Shown piece after piece: positions 32,275-33,418 of a DNA stretch of 33,418 nt (its first letter is position 1; each line of letters starts with the position of its first letter). This DNA is from WLJO01 sp945889085 (GTDB lineage Bacteria > Actinomycetota > Acidimicrobiia > Acidimicrobiales > Ilumatobacteraceae), in the NCBI GenBank assembly GCA_945889085.1, contig CAMDBM010000035.1:1-33418 (forward strand), in the 5' to 3' direction. The notes beneath the pieces were generated by a model. The model was not told where the DNA came from and did not search any database. It saw only the letters and a list, made by a program, of their open reading frames with translations. A program made the position numbers and the translations under genes.

Positions 32275-32280
32275 TTCGGG

Positions 32281-33418
32281 GTGCTCAGGTACCTGACAGC
32301 GGGGGAATCCCACGGCAAGGCCCTCGTGGTCATCATCGAGGGGCTTCCTGCCGGACTTCCCATCACCGTCGAGGAGATTCAGGGCGAACTCGCCCGCCGT
32401 CGCCTTGGTTACGGACGGGGGCCGAGGCAGCGCTTCGAGGTGGATAACCTCACCCTCGTTGGTGGCGTGCGTCACGGTCGCACGCTCGGTTCGCCGGTTG
32501 CCATTGAGATCGAGAACACCGAGTGGTTCCGCTCCGACAAGTGGCACGAGGAGATGTCCCCGGCGCCGGGTGCAACCAAGGACCCCCTGACGCAGGTGCG
32601 ACCCGGACACGCGGACCTCGCCGGGATGCAGAAGTACGGCTTCTCGGATGCGCGAGACGTTCTGGAGCGGGCGAGCGCGCGGGAAACCGCAGCGCGTGTC
32701 GCCGCGGGGGCCCTCGCGAAGAAGTTGCTCGCCCCGCTCGGTATCGAGATCATCAGCCACGTCATCCAGGTGGGCGCCGTGCGGGCCAAGGCCGATGCAC
32801 GCCCGATCAGTTCAGATCTGGCGGCGGTTGACCTCTCGCCGGTGCGCTGCTTCGATCCGCAGGCCGAGGAAGCAATGGTTGCCGAGATCGAGGCGGCTGC
32901 CAAGGAGGGGGACTCCCTCGGTGGTGTTGTCGAGGTCCTCGCCTACGGCGTCCCCGTCGGGCTTGGCAGCCACGTTCACTGGGACCGCAAACTCGATGGA
33001 CTACTGGCGCAGGCACTGATGAGTATCCAGGCCGTCAAGGGCGTGGAGATCGGTGACGGTTTCGAGGTTGCCGGTCGCCGGGGCAGCGCAGCGCACGACC
33101 CGATCGTGTGGGACGCAGCGGAAGGTCGATACAGGCGGGAGTCCTCGCTGGCCGGTGGTACCGAGGGCGGGATGTCCACGGGCGACCTGCTCGCTGTCCG
33201 TGCTGCCATGAAGCCGCTCGCCACACTGAACCGCCCCACCCTGAAGACGGTTGATGTCGTTACCAAGCAGGAAACCGTGAGCTTCAGGGAGCGCACCGAC
33301 GTCACAGCGGTGCCAGCCCTCGGTGTCGTCGCAGAGACAATGGTTGCCCTTGTGCTTGCGGCCGAGGCCCAGCGCAAGTTCGGCGGCGACTCGCTTGCCG
33401 AGTTTGTCCGCAACGCCG
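32281..33418 (+). CDS. aroC: Chorismate synthase, C-terminus cut by window edge
   Basis: The frame from GTG 32281 is open for 379 codons to the right edge. It starts with the family signature LRYLTAGESHGKALVVIIEGLPAGLPI, followed by RRRLGYGRGPRQRFEVD (FMN/substrate arginines), RPGHADLAGMQKYGF, DARDVLERASARETAARVAAGA, and near the end RPTLKTVDVVTKQ and RTDVTAVPALGVVAETMVALVLA. Chorismate synthases are about 360-400 residues, so only the last few residues should be missing. The enzyme uses reduced FMN to make chorismate from 5-enolpyruvylshikimate 3-phosphate. It is not coupled to the preceding membrane protein (43-base gap with its own promoter-like box). Confidence 0.95.
   Translation, partial: MLRYLTAGESHGKALVVIIEGLPAGLPITVEEIQGELARRRLGYGRGPRQRFEVDNLTLVGGVRHGRTLGSPVAIEIENTEWFRSDKWHEEMSPAPGATKDPLTQVRPGHADLAGMQKYGFSDARDVLERASARETAARVAAGALAKKLLAPLGIEIISHVIQVGAVRAKADARPISSDLAAVDLSPVRCFDPQAEEAMVAEIEAAAKEGDSLGGVVEVLAYGVPVGLGSHVHWDRKLDGLLAQALMSIQAVKGVEIGDGFEVAGRRGSAAHDPIVWDAAEGRYRRESSLAGGTEGGMSTGDLLAVRAAMKPLATLNRPTLKTVDVVTKQETVSFRERTDVTAVPALGVVAETMVALVLAAEAQRKFGGDSLAEFVRNA

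Overview
The window looks like the chromosome of a high-GC actinobacterium. Its gene order from pimA through pdxS/pdxT, yebC, ruvCAB, yajC-secD-secF, apt, rel, hisS, aspS, rarA, alaS, ruvX, mltG and aroE to aroC follows the order known from Mycobacterium and Streptomyces, but queA-tgt lies between ruvB and yajC. That mixture, plus an F420-type luciferase-like oxidoreductase and many GTG starts, fits a deep-branching actinobacterium such as an acidimicrobial lineage. The lineage is an inference; no rRNA gene is present to test it.

Region by region. Positions 1-1,700 are the accessory part: a secreted tandem-repeat protein on the minus strand running off the left edge, and a divergently transcribed collagen-like protein with an LPETG wall-sorting tail. 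A 13-bp stem-loop at 1,712-1,743 separates the latter from a convergent luciferase-like oxidoreductase gene. From 2,710 to the right edge every gene is on the plus strand. These are a PimA-like mannosyltransferase with LemA and an HtpX-like protease (2.7-5.5 kb); a DUF3048 lipoprotein; PLP synthase pdxS/pdxT; yebC, a one-cysteine peroxiredoxin and a HisI-like protein (8.2-9.9 kb); ruvC-ruvA-ruvB (10-12.1 kb); queA-tgt (12.1-14.2 kb); yajC-secD-secF (14.3-17.6 kb); apt-rel (17.6-20.4 kb); hisS-aspS-rarA and two small membrane-associated proteins (20.4-25.5 kb); and alaS-ruvX-mltG-aroE-DUF2079 (25.5-32.2 kb). Chorismate synthase aroC is cut by the right edge within its last residues.

The genes group functionally: envelope lipid glycosylation and membrane proteolysis, vitamin B6, Holliday-junction resolution, queuosine tRNA modification, the SecDF export motor, purine salvage with (p)ppGpp control, three aminoacyl-tRNA synthetases, peptidoglycan chain termination and the shikimate pathway. 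Genes are tightly packed; at least ten junctions are 4-nt ATGA/GTGA overlaps. No gap exceeds 100 bases and I see no tRNA, rRNA, insertion sequence or CRISPR.

The most consistent unannotated signal is a TANNNT -10-like hexamer (often TAGCCT or TAACCT) placed 6-10 bases before the start codon of most transcription-unit heads. It predicts widespread leaderless mRNAs and corrects the start of pdxS. Other points of interest are the near-identical repeats with acidic DxDG loops at the left edge, the sortable collagen-like protein with duplicated Cys modules, a HisI-like protein with an altered metal motif, and a Thr/Pro/Ala insertion in SecD. I did not find a convincing new multi-gene system; most of the window is conserved core genome.
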